Notes under the pieces: model-generated
Seen by the model: only the letters and a program-made list of their open reading frames with translations
Database searches by the model: none
What the model was told of the DNA's origin: nothing
Assembly (NCBI GenBank): GCA_030674185.1
Contig: CM060314.1
Location: 19,344,587 to 19,408,586, forward strand
Direction: 5' to 3'
DNA from: Monoplex corrugatus
Taxonomy: Eukaryota; Mollusca; Gastropoda; Littorinimorpha; Ranellidae
Length of the DNA: 64,000 bases
Translations under genes and position numbers: made by a program
Shown here: in pieces, positions 12,661 through 26,100 of the stretch
Layout of the letters: every line of letters begins with the position of its first letter
Position numbering within the stretch: position 1 is the stretch's first letter

Positions 12661-15600
12661 TACATGAATGCACATATACCCCCACACACACACACATACA
12701 CAAACACACACACACAAGTGTACAAAAGTATGCTTTTCCTCTCCAACATCAGCTGTTTATAGTAACAATACAAACAGGTAACAGACACTCAAGTCAACTG
12801 GTAAATCAAATCATTATTACTGTCATCATTTTCTTAGGCAGGCTAGAGCTCCTGCGAGCACACCCCATCTAAGCGCATACATTTATACAAACCTACCTAC
12901 CTAGCAGAGGGAGAGGATTTCTGCATGTATGACCGTTCTATATGCTGTCCTAAAGGCAGTCATACTCCCTCATTGGGGACATCACTGTCACTATCTAAAT
13001 AATATCATACTGCGTCATTGGGGACATCACTGTCACTATCTAAATAATATCACACTCTGTCATTGGGGATATCACTGTCACTATCTAAATAATATCATAC
13101 TCTGTCATTGGGGACATCACTGTCATTATCTAAATAATATCATACTGCGTCATTGGGGACATCACTGTCATTATCTAAATAATATCATACTGCGTCATTG
13201 GGGACATCACTGTCACTATCTAAATAATATCATACTGCGTCATTGGGGACATCACTGTCACTATCTAAATAATATCATACTGCGTCATTGGGGACATCAC
13301 TGTCACTATCTAAATAATATCATACTGCGTCATTGGGGACATCACTGTCATTATCTAAATAATATCATACTGCGTCATTGGGGACATCACTGTCATTATC
13401 TAAATAATATCATACTCTGTCATTGGGGATATCACTGTCACTATCTAAATAATATCATACTGCGTCATTGGGGACATCACTGTCATTATCTAAATAATAT
13501 CATACTGCGTCATTGGGGACATCACTGTCATTATCTAAATAATATCATACTCTGTCATTGGGGACATCACTGTCATTATCTAAATAATATCATACTGCGT
13601 CATTGGGGACATCACTGTCACTATCTAAATAATATCATACTGCGTCATTGGGGACATCACTGTCACTATCTGAATAATATCATACTGCGTCATTGGGGAC
13701 ATCACTGTCACTATCTAAATAATATCATACTGCGTCATTGGGGACATCACTGTCATTATCTAAATAATATCATACTCTGTCATTGGGGACATCACTGTCA
13801 TTATCTAAATAATATCATACTGCTTCATTGGGGACATCACTATCACTATCTAAATAATATACTCTGTCATTGGGGATATCACTGTCATTATCTAAATAAT
13901 ATACTCTGTCATTGGGGACATCACTGTCACTATCTAAATAATATTATACTGCGTCATTGGGGACATCACTGTCTCTATCTAAATAATATCAAACTCTGTC
14001 ATTGGGGATATCACTGTCATTATCTAAATACTATCATACTCTGTCATTGGGTCATTGGGGACATCACTGTCATTATCTAAATAATATCATACTCCTTCAT
14101 TGGGGATATCACTGTCATTATCTAAATAATATCACACTCTGTCATTGGGAAATTACTGTCATTATCTAAATAATATCATACTGTCATTGGGGATATCACT
14201 GTCATTATCTAAATAATATCATACTCCTTCATTGGGGATACCACTGTCATTATCTAGATAATATCATACTCCTTCATTGGGGATATCACTGTCATTAATT
14301 ATCTAGATAATATCATACTCTGTAATTGGGGATATCACTGTCATTATCTAAATAATATCATACTCCTTCATTGGGGATATCACTGTCTGAAGTGTCATTA
14401 TCTAGATAATATCATACTCCTTCATTGGGGATATCACTGTCATTATCTAGATAATATCACACTCCATCATTGGGGATATCACTGTCATTATCTAGATAAT
14501 ATCATACTCTGTCATTGGGGACATGACTGTCATTATCTAAATAATATCATACTCCGTCATTGGGGATATCACTGTCATTATCTAGATAATATCATACTCT
14601 GTCATTGGGGATATCACTGTCATTAATTATCTAGATAATATCATACTCTGTCATTGGGGACATCACTGTCATTATCTAAATAATATCATACTCTGTCATT
14701 GGGGATATCACTGTCATTATCTAGATAATATACTCTGTCATTGGGGATATCACTGTCATTAATTATCTAGATAATATCATACTCTGTCATTGGGGACATC
14801 ACTGTCATTATCTAAATAATATCATACTCCGTCATTGGGGATATCATTGTCATTATCTAGATAATATCATACTCCGTCATTGGGGAATCACTGTCATTAT
14901 CTAAATAATATACTCTGTCATTGGGGACATCACTGTCATTATCTAAATAATATCATACTCCGGCATTGGGGATATCACTGTCATTATCTAGATAATAAAG
15001 AGTTACATTAGCAGCGAATTGTTATAATGTTGACGATAACACTAGCTGGTCCCCCAGCGATATGTCATTCAGTCTGAAGGTCTTTGGAACAGACCAAATG
15101 TTGCCTCTTTGGCATTCAACAAACCCTAGCATGGAACGCTTTATTGTATAAAGCATGAAGAAGCTAAGCATCAGGCCACATTCACAAATTATCATCAGTG
15201 CTAACATTATCATTATTGTAATATTTATAACTGTATCATCAGTACTAACATTATCACTATTCTAATGTTTATAACAAATGTTATCAAAACATGTTGAAAT
15301 ACTGGTTAAGACAGACAACAGCTGCCCCATAAACCAGAATAACAATGAAGTGAGATGGTAGAGACTTCAACTTTTCTCAGAACCAGGATATAAAGCTGAA
15401 GTCCATTTTCTCTCCTATGCTTTACCTTCCCCAACCCTCCACAGATTCAAGTGCTCATTCACATCTGATGGACCAAAGACTGTATGCGCAAAGATTCTCA
15501 GCAGAATTCACTTTTTTTTCATTATCATTACAGTACTACCATATTTTTTTAAAAATTGTGGACACTGAAATGGACAAAGGACTCACCATCTTTGCTGCCA

Positions 15601-16975
15601 TACAACAGCTGATGGAGGGTGGGCAGGCCAGGATTGGAGATGATGGGGAAGCCGCAAAGTCGCTCTATTGTGTGCCAACGCTGAAGTCGCTCTTGTAGAT
15701 CCTGCTTCACCTCCTCAAGTGCCAATCTGTGCCAACATAATTATACTGTGCCATTCTGCATCATTACTATCATACTGTGCCAACATTATCACACTGTGTA
15801 CCAACATGATCACATTGTGTCAACATGAACACATTAAGCCAAAAGACAACACACTGTGCCATTCTGTGCCAAGATTATCACACTGTGTACCAACATGATC
15901 ACATTGTGTCAACATGAACACATTAAGCCAAAAGACAACACACTGTGCCATTCTGTGCCAAGATTATCACACTGTGTACCAATATGATCACATTGTGTCA
16001 ACATGAACACATTAAGCCAAAAGACAACACACTGTGGCCAACATAACCATTCTAGGTCAACACAATGACAATGTGCCCATCTGAACCAACACAAACTGCA
16101 CTGAAGTGTAATCACTCTGCAATACACAATTTTGTGCCAATGTACTTTGCCATTCTGTGCCAACACATACTGTACAATGCCACTTGGTGCAAACAGTCTC
16201 TTTATCATCAAGTCTGTTATCATAATTCATATCACAAATCATTTATGTACCACATTTATGTATCTAGCGCTGTCCTCAAACTCATCTGGACTTCTTGTTC
16301 TTTGCACATAATCAGACTCCATAATGTAGCACTGAGAACTCAAGCTGTTGGGACAGGCTGACCACATTCCAGTATACTGTTGCACATTCTGTGTCTTTGT
16401 TGGGCGTGCATGCTGGTTGTTTTCATGTTTCCGTAAGCCAGCCACTGATGTGACTTACAGGATCTCTAATATGCATATTTGCTATTCTGCATGTTCATAC
16501 ATATGAACAGGGTTTAGGCACAGGTAGATCTGCGCATATGCTGACCTGGAGATGGGAAAAATCTCCACCCTTTTCCCATACGGTGGAGATGTCTACACGG
16601 AACAAACCAAGGATCCTCTGACTGGAAGTCTGATGTCGACCTACTTGACAATCACATCCCTTAAATACATAACTAAATAACAGATATCAAAATGTAAGGG
16701 GAAAAGCAGCATATATATTATCTGTTTCTCTCTCTTCCTCATGCACTCAAACAAATGAGTGCACTTTAACTCCATAATCTATTTAACCTGACAGCACTTA
16801 GGTGTGCTTTCTTAAGGCCATGTTCTTCCTGTGTGTGTGTGCATATATGTGTGTGAGACAATGTGCGTGCATATGTGCAAGTATGCAGTCAAGTGTATAC
16901 ATATATACACACATACATAACATATATCTACATATCTCTCTCTCTCTATATATATAAATAAATATTCATACTGTG

Positions 16976-17070
<95 letters not shown>

Positions 17071-19956
17071 CATCTAGGTGTGTGTGTGAGCATCTAGGGT
17101 GTGTGTGTGAGCATATGCTTGCTTGCTTCTGTAATATGTTTACCTCAATGTGTGAAATTTCATACTTGGAGTGCCTGTGTATGTGCATAGATACATGAGA
17201 TCCTCAATCAAACACAGACATATAAGTACAGCCCGTTTTGCCATAAACATATAGGGCAGCAATGGAGATCCTCTACTTCTGTCTATTCTAGGCCAGACAC
17301 TGTACGGTACCTCAGTGCATTTCGCAGCCATCAGCTCTCCCTCTGTTGTTTGTCACCAGGTGTTTCTGGGTCTGCCTCTGTTGGATCTTTCTTATGGTGT
17401 CCAGTGAACGGATTTAGACAATGTGCGATGCATGAAACAAGGACTGATAATGAACACACACTTACTTGGCATTCAGAATACGCTGGTCAATCTCATCAAG
17501 GGAGTTGCTGTGAGCCATACGAAGTGACCCAAAAAGGGCTCGGTTACGACGCTTGATCTTGTCACACTGAGAACACAGTGACAACAACAACAACAAAATA
17601 ATGGTGTGATTTAGGACCCAAATTCCAGTCAGGATCTGGATAATGTCAATATACAGAGAACAATACATGTATACACACACACCACCATCACCACCACCAC
17701 CACTCCATCGCAACATACAACCTAGATTACAAAACTTCAAATACACGGAGCACAGTTACAGTTCTACATTTTTTCTCGAGTTCTGAGGTTTGGTACATTA
17801 GGTGAAGAAGGCTAGCTGAAATAGACATGTTTTTAATTGGGTATTTAATCAGATGAAATAGATGTGTTATTAACTGGGTATTTAAGACAAAGGGAGAAGG
17901 GGCAGTACAGATTGTCAAGGGCACTTAGTTCTGAATGATTGCAGATTGGTAGCTAAATTGTACCTGGCCAAATGATCACTGTATTCACAGTGTTCAGTAA
18001 TTCAAAAATGGTTCTGACACATCACTTCATCTCAAACCAAATACATGACAGTTACGACACAAATACCATGCATAAAAAGACAGAGATAATAGTCATCTTT
18101 ATCCCTATCATTGAGCTTAACCCTCCAGTCCTTCTGTTCTCAACGATGCCTTTAAATCCTGGACAGAATGCACTTTTTTCGGGTGCCTCAAGTACTGCAC
18201 CTGATGACCTGTTTTTTGTGCACAGATTTCTGGGGCACACTCTTCACTGAAAGGTTTCTGACAGACAAAATTCTTTTGGAGTTCATAAACTGATCATGGA
18301 ACAGAGCGAATACCACATTAAACGTGCATGCGAATACCACACTAAATGTGCAAGCAGCACAATGCAAAACGACAGATTAGTTCTTTGTTAATCCAGTATC
18401 AGGAAATTAACTTTTGCAATATTGCTGACCACATGTAGCTGGCACTTTCACAGAGTAGTAGTCAAGTGGGAAAACATGGGACATCCACTTGAAAAATCTT
18501 GGGTTCAATCCCACCTAGATACCTCTGCCTGACAGGTAAAGTGTAGAACTTTCTGATCTCCCAGGTCAACATGTGTGTGCGGACCTGCCAGTGCCTCTAC
18601 CCCCTCTATGTCCATATGCATGCAGTATACCAAATACACATGCAAAAGACCATGCAAGTCATGTCAATGTCAGGTGACATGAAAACACCCAGCAAGCACC
18701 CTAACCAAAGATGCAAACTGTGCAAAAACATAGTGGAATGAATTAACCTAGCAGCTTGAAATCACCATGCTCCAGTAAAAGCCTGGTCATATGCAAACAG
18801 GACTGATTCCAAATAAATGGAAAATGGTGATATATACAAAATGATTTATATTAATATAAATGGTTAAAGGGAAACGACTATTGCATGACTGAAAAGCTCT
18901 GGCTCTAGCTAGTAAGTGTGTTACTTCCCTTAGCCAAAAAAGGGGGCCATTTTTATGTCTCAATTTATCAGCAAACACACATTTGTTGCTTGTAGATTGA
19001 ACAGTGATACTGAGGAGTATTCTTAGCATTAACAATCACAGAATCACACATCAAACAATTAAAATAGGCCTACATCATCATTATCATCATGTGCCCTGCC
19101 TCACGGTGTTGCAATCATGGCTCTCCATATGCATCTGTCCATTGTCACCCCAAGTACATCTTCCACCCTCTCTGTCCTCAGCCACCCGCAAGTCCGTTCA
19201 ATATTTTCTCCCTGGGTCTACCTGGTGCTCTCTTTCCCTCCAGCTTTCCTGTTGTGACCAGGTGCTCTAATTCCCCTTTCCTCACGACATGGCCTATAAG
19301 TGTTGCTCGTCTTTTCCTAACCTTCTTTAACAATGATCTTGTTTCTGCCTCCATTACAAGACTGTCTCGTTTGTTTTCTTTGCTGTCCATGGAACTCTCA
19401 ACCTTTTTCTTAGAAACCACATTTCACATTTCGGCTGCCTCAATCTTGCTCTGGCTTTGCGTGCTGACTGTCCATGCCTCACAACTATAAAACATTATTG
19501 GTTCTATATAACATTCAAGAACTCTCTTGCTGATGTTAATTGATAGGCATTTGTTGGTAAGAATGCTTTTCATCTTCTTGAATGCTGTTTTGGCTTGGCC
19601 AATTCATAAAATCACACATGACACAACAATCTATGCACTGACCGATTCTTTAGCCGCCTGGAACTGTCGCTCAGCAGCCTGCCTCTTAGCGTTGTAGTGG
19701 AGCTGCTCCAGTTCATGCGTCAGTTGAAGCCAGGCCTGCAACTGACCAGGTGGTGCCCACGAATGTTCCAGCTGGGTTTCTGCCTGTTGCAGGGCCAGCA
19801 ATGTGGCCGCAAGTTCCTCCCGAATGTGTTCTGCGCCCTCCTGGTTGCCCTCACCCAGACCTGACTGTAGAATATGGATGGCAGAGATCACTTTGAGTTC
19901 TTGTTTTTGTGGGTGTAAAGAATCATTGTGATAGAAGTTACTTTGTGAGTGACAAA

Positions 19957-20022
<66 letters not shown>

Positions 20023-20112
20023 TGTGTGTGATGGTGATGGTGCATGATGTGAATGTGTGATGTTGTGTGTGTGAGTGTTGTAGGTGTGTGTGTAGGTGTG
20101 AGTGTGGTGTGT

Positions 20113-20168
<56 letters not shown>

Positions 20169-23100
20169 AGGGGTGTGTGTGTTCACGTGTATGTGTAGTC
20201 AGACCCTGTCTCCCTTTTAAGTCAAACTGTCCCTGGAACTGGAAGTAAACAAATGCAAATGCACAAGCAACATTAATTTAAACACAAAGAGAAAAGAGAT
20301 CAGCCCATTCAATCAATTAAAGAATAAACAAATATGGGCCATGAGAGAAAATACATTGTCCTGGTATCAAAAGTTTGTTGTTGTAGTTAACTGTCACCAT
20401 GTAGATTTGTGTGTTATGATCTATGTGTGGTCATCATTATAAAAATCCAAACTGAAACACACACAAACAAACAAAAAACATAAAATGAAAAAAAAGGTAA
20501 TAAGCTGAACATAAAATCACAATACCTCACTTTAATGATGCACACACACAAGAACACACAAGAATACACACACAAACATACACGCACACACACACGCATA
20601 CAAACACACACACACACACACACACCACACATACACATACACAAACACACAATTTGTTCTTACATTGCCGTTTTGGAAGTTGGAGGTTGGTTGCTGAACG
20701 GCAGATTTCTGTTTCTTCTCTGCATCCTCCAGTCTGCATCAAGATGACAACCAATCCACTGCATCATTTCTCACTGACATACAGTACAGTTTAACTGATG
20801 GTATTTCATTCAAAAGGCCATGATGACGACGAAGACGAGGATGATAATCAATGACGCTATGGAAACCATTCTGGACTGAGACTGCGTGACAGGGCTGTGC
20901 TTTACATATACTTTCATAACACATCTGGCATCAAAATAACCAGAGAACATTCATAGTGATTTCCTGACAACGAATGTTGCTCAAACTTTCTCCTTCATTT
21001 TCCCAAAACAAAGATTAAACATCTGTGACATTTTAACTGGCCACAAGTCCTACAGTCTCTGTTCCAAAGACTTTATTCATACATTACTGAAAAGGAAATA
21101 TCCTTGCCCTTTCTCGTAATACCAAAAATTTTGTTATCTCAAAACATCAACACATGTCCCTCTGTGTGAAACAGGTTACACATGTTATGAGAGTTCACAG
21201 CCTTATGACAACATAATCATAAAGCTTTAACATTTTGAAACATGCATTAAAACTACTGCTGCTGCTACTACAACTGCTGTTACTACTACTTGTACTAAAA
21301 CTGCAATACTAACAATGACAACACAGATTATCATAGCTGACATCATTTTGAATAGCATTGTTCACTAAATTGTGCAATTCACTCAATCACATAACAGACT
21401 TTTCAGTGGAACATGACAAACTCAAGCTGTTGGGTGAGCAGGTCACATTCCACCATGTTGTTGCATAGTCTGCATACTTGGTGGGTATAACGAAGCATCT
21501 TCATAAGCACACTGACATTCTATAAAGCTTCATAAACCTCTCAACAGATTTCAAGTGTAGGATGTCCAACAGGGTTTGGAGTTTGTTCAAGAGACATGCA
21601 TCACACATGGACAATTTCATTTGCACTCTGGGTCTCTCACTCAGTCCGGCTTTGCTCCTGAATGATTATTGTCTTTACAGAGGGACTTGGTAGGCAGTGT
21701 CCTTAGCAAGTTGGATCAGAACAGACACTCTTCATCTTCAATGAAGTAACTCAGCAGGCAGGCAGGGTCTCCACTGTTGGGTGGCTCTGTAACAACTTAA
21801 CATCTCTGGCTCTTGTAGTGTTCTTGATATAGGGACTTGAATGAATGAAGCTTGATTTGGTGGTGTTGTGAAACCAGAATGAGCAGCATGGGATCAATGA
21901 TGCTGAGGCTCAGCAGAAGTTGGGGAAAGACAACTACAACAACACAGCAACAACAAACAAACAAAAATCCATCCAAAACTACCAGTAAACACAAGGTAGA
22001 TTCCTGAGCCAGAGTAAAACCCTATACACTAAGAATGTCTTAAAATGGAGGAGGGGGGACAGGAGCTATAAGCTACTCAGCTGACACCACCAGAATGATC
22101 ACAGCATCAAGATAAGCAGTGAACAGTCCAGTTTCAATGTTGCAGGCAGGGATCGAACTCAAGACATCAGCTCTTGATTGAGTCCATGTCTCTATCAACA
22201 ATGTAGCCCACCTGTGAGTCAAACTCATGACTCCTGTGTTAAAGAAATGAAAGGGATGACCATGTTACATAGAAAGTGTCAAGCCGATTCCATCTTTCCT
22301 TTTTTTTTCCAGCAAGCCAATTGTATTATAATAAATCAACTTGTAAACACCATGCACAAAAACATACCAATTAATTGGTTCAGTAAGTAAACTGTCATGG
22401 GATTAATCTGCTTCATACCGTATCCCAATAACCATGAACTCATAGAGGGAAGCAAAGTGGAAGGCACCTCAACTGTTCTCAGTGCCAGAAATTAAATCTT
22501 ACTTTCTCTGCATGTCCATGAGGGCATCTTCAGCTTTCTGCAGAGCATCCAGGTTGACCATCATCTTGCTGACCTGGGCCTTGGAACAGCGGTGGTAGAA
22601 CCAGCCGAACAGACAGCCACCCAGCGCGAAGATCAGGGAGGCCATCAAGGCCAAGTCCTTGAAGTAATTGTGACGCCCTGCACAAGTCATATCCACATGG
22701 TTCTTTTTTTCTACACTGACACAATTAACTCAAATATAAACATGTATGTAGTTAAAGTGTAGTCATGTACACTGGTATCCATAACCAGGCATATCTACGA
22801 ATTGAGTAGCTTGTCATCTTACGACGTTTTTGCTGCTAGCAGCAGAAATAGAGTTATGGACGTTAGGGTTCGATTTTAGGATTTTGATTTAAATTGGTAC
22901 AGTAACTCTTCATGCACATGCTGCTACTGTACATTCATATTTTCCCTGTTAAAATGTTATTTGAAAACGCCTACTAGTACCTCATAGTTTATGCGCCTTT
23001 TTTCAAAATAGAAAAAAAATTCCCTCAAAAATGCCTGTTTTCAATAACCAATCACCCCTGCAGTTTCTGAGTTTCTGCAACAGACCCATCAAACCACATA

Positions 23101-26100
23101 TATGTAATGACAAGCATGCAACATTTCATGGGTTTTGATTGCTAAAGAAAACCTACTGCTGAAATCTTGATTTGGTTTTCCTTGATTTTCTCAAACTGGC
23201 ATATCACAGGGGTACTATCTTCCAAAAATCCCACCTTTCAGAGAGTAAACATGTGATTTCAAAATGGTTTCCCTCATTAGAAAAAGCACAAAAATCACAT
23301 TAGACTGCAATAAAAATGACCATCTGGTGACAAAAGACTCGTTCTGTAGTCAGAAATGCCAAATGTTTTAATCTGATTGGAGCAGCTCTGATTTTAAGGC
23401 CTTTGCACCCATCTCCAGTGTTTCATCTTGATGTTCTGATTTTCCATTTTCTAAGGGGAAAAAATGAAACATGCTTCCATGGATTCAGTGTCTCTGAAGC
23501 TTTCAAAATTACGTCCTGAACGGAAAAAAAAATGTCAAACTCCTGTAGAAGGGCAGCAGATGCGCACTCATGGCTTCACCATTTTTTCACACCATGTTGC
23601 GTATAGAAGCTCCTGTTTTTTTGTCTCTGAAAGTCAGCATCTTGTGTAGTGGAAAGTCACATATGTCTGCATAATCTGGACTGCCATTGAACTGAGAAGG
23701 AGACTACTTTTTTAAAGACAGAAGAGTATATTTTAGTTCTCTCAGCATAAATCAACCTCAGCACAGAGAACACATGTTATCAACAACAGCAAACATGCAT
23801 GAAACAATGTAGAGGCTCAGAACAGTATATAAAAAAAAACCCCACTACATCTACAGTGCTACTAGGTATATTCAGTGGCTCAGGAGAATAAAATACTGAA
23901 ATATTTTTCTTCTGCCCCATATTTTGCATTGCTCCTGTATCACTACCTACCACCTGCTTTCTCACTTTTGCTCTCAAACACACTTCTGAACCCAACAAAA
24001 GTGAGGTTATCATGAGTAGAGCATGACGGGCCACAGAATCTGTGACAATTTCATTTTTAACAAAGCTAAGATAATGAGAATGTGGAGTGGATAACAGTGA
24101 CAGGGTTATGGAGTTCCATTTCCCATTGGTGCTACATGACAGGACTGTACTCTTAAGTTTACTTTCATAATGTATCCTAGTGTCAAAAACAGGCTGAAGA
24201 AATGCAGACACAGTCAGGAAATCTAAGCAACACTTTGAACATTCAATGACACATTTGTAATGTGGATGAAACTCGACTATGTGGTCCCAGTCTGCCCAAT
24301 AAACCCATAGCATGTTAAACTCTAGGAAAGAACCAGTCAGGGCAAAAACAAATCCCACATTAATTTTATAGGACTGATAGGGGGGTTTGGATGATCAAGT
24401 TATACATAACCCTTTCACTCCTTTGCCCAAACCACAGCTTCCTGCAGGGAATGAAAGTGTCAAACAGTGACACAGATCAAAGAGCACAAACAGACAAAGC
24501 TATGTAAACAGCCACAACTCACTAGGTGGAGGTCCGAACAGCACAGTGTCCATGGCTTTCAGGGTCAGCTTCTGCTTGTGCACTGGATTCTTGATGCCCA
24601 GGATGGTGGAGATGAACGTGTTGGAGGATGCCAGTCTGTGCACATAGACACACACTGAGTACACATATTCCTAACAATCACAAATTCAGAAAAAGATACT
24701 TCGCCAATAAATAGACAAATGAGAAGATATTTGATCAGCAACATCTTTATCTCACCCAGACATGGGAAAGGTTACCTTTATAGTGAGGTGACCATCCCTA
24801 CCATTGAATCACAGGTGGCAGAAATGGAGGTAAGCTTTGAAATAAGCCAGGCTTGCCTTGACAAATAAACAATCCTGGACTGACTGGCAAACGTTTCCAT
24901 TATGACAGGGCGGGGTGGCAACTGGCAAAGCCACACTTAAAAAAACACACCCTATATGTCCTATGACGGAGCTATCAGCAGATAAGGGCTGATTAAAGCT
25001 GTAGCCCCTTATGTTCACAAGTAAGGTCTTTCAGCCAGGAGCTAAGGGCACAGTAACCCCCAAAGAAAACTACACAGCTGAAAACAGAGGTACCAGGCCT
25101 GCAGGCGCCTTTTAGCAAACCATGGTGCCATGCAAAATAATGCAAATGTCTATATGGTCATCTACATCAGACATGAATGGTGCTCATTGAGGTCACTTCA
25201 GGATGGGGCAGTGCCAGGTCCAACAGCTAAACAAGATCCACCCTCATCTACTGAAGATCCCTCCTGTTCATCTGGTCATGCCAGGGGATGTGGAAGGAAA
25301 GCTATAGACTACTACAACTCCTCTGACCACCAGACTCTATGGCAGCCAAAGGGAAGTGGGGAAAAAAAGCATCCACATTAATCACCAAATGTGGACTGAC
25401 AATGAAGATGGTGAACAAAACAACAAGAAATCTTACACAGACAAAAAATGGTCCAGTGACAGACAATACCACATGTACTATCTATTTCTTGTCACAACAA
25501 GTTTAACTCACTCGGTACGGAGAGTTTTTCCCCTTGCGTTTCCCCTGGTACGGCCCATTTCGAAGGGTTAGGAAAAAAATCACAAAAAATACAAAACATA
25601 AAGGAACAAAATGAAACTTTCAGATCTGAATATTTACATGTTGGGTTAGTTCATGCCAAAATATTGAAGTTCTTCCTTGAATTTTTCTTCTTCATGTGCC
25701 ACGTTGAAAATACCCCAAATTTTGTGGTCAGGATCACCGTACAGTCACACACTTTGATCAGTTCCATGAACACACAGTCAAAGGTGAGAAGGTCTTTGTA
25801 TGCACAAAACAACATGAATAAAGTAGACTTTGCTCAGGGTAAAAAAAAAAAGATTATTAGTGATATTATATGAATAAATGTTACAAATTGTTACACAGGG
25901 AAGTTATAGGGGCGTGGCACTCAAATGAGACATGCAGGCCACAAGAGCCAGAGAAGGACGCAAAGTGGGAGAAAAACTAAAATCTTCGTGCCAGTCATGC
26001 ATTCATAAAGTGAATGAAACCTCCATCAGGCATGCGACTCGCTGTACTTGGCCTGCTGACTGCTCGCCTCTCATGACGTGTACGCCCACCTCCCTTTCCC

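Noticed and set aside
12929..14080. 383-residue ORF of 15-residue repeats (HWGHHCHYLNNII)
   Set aside because: It is the in-frame reading of a 45 bp intronic minisatellite. Substitutions change amino acids freely and the array continues past the stop.
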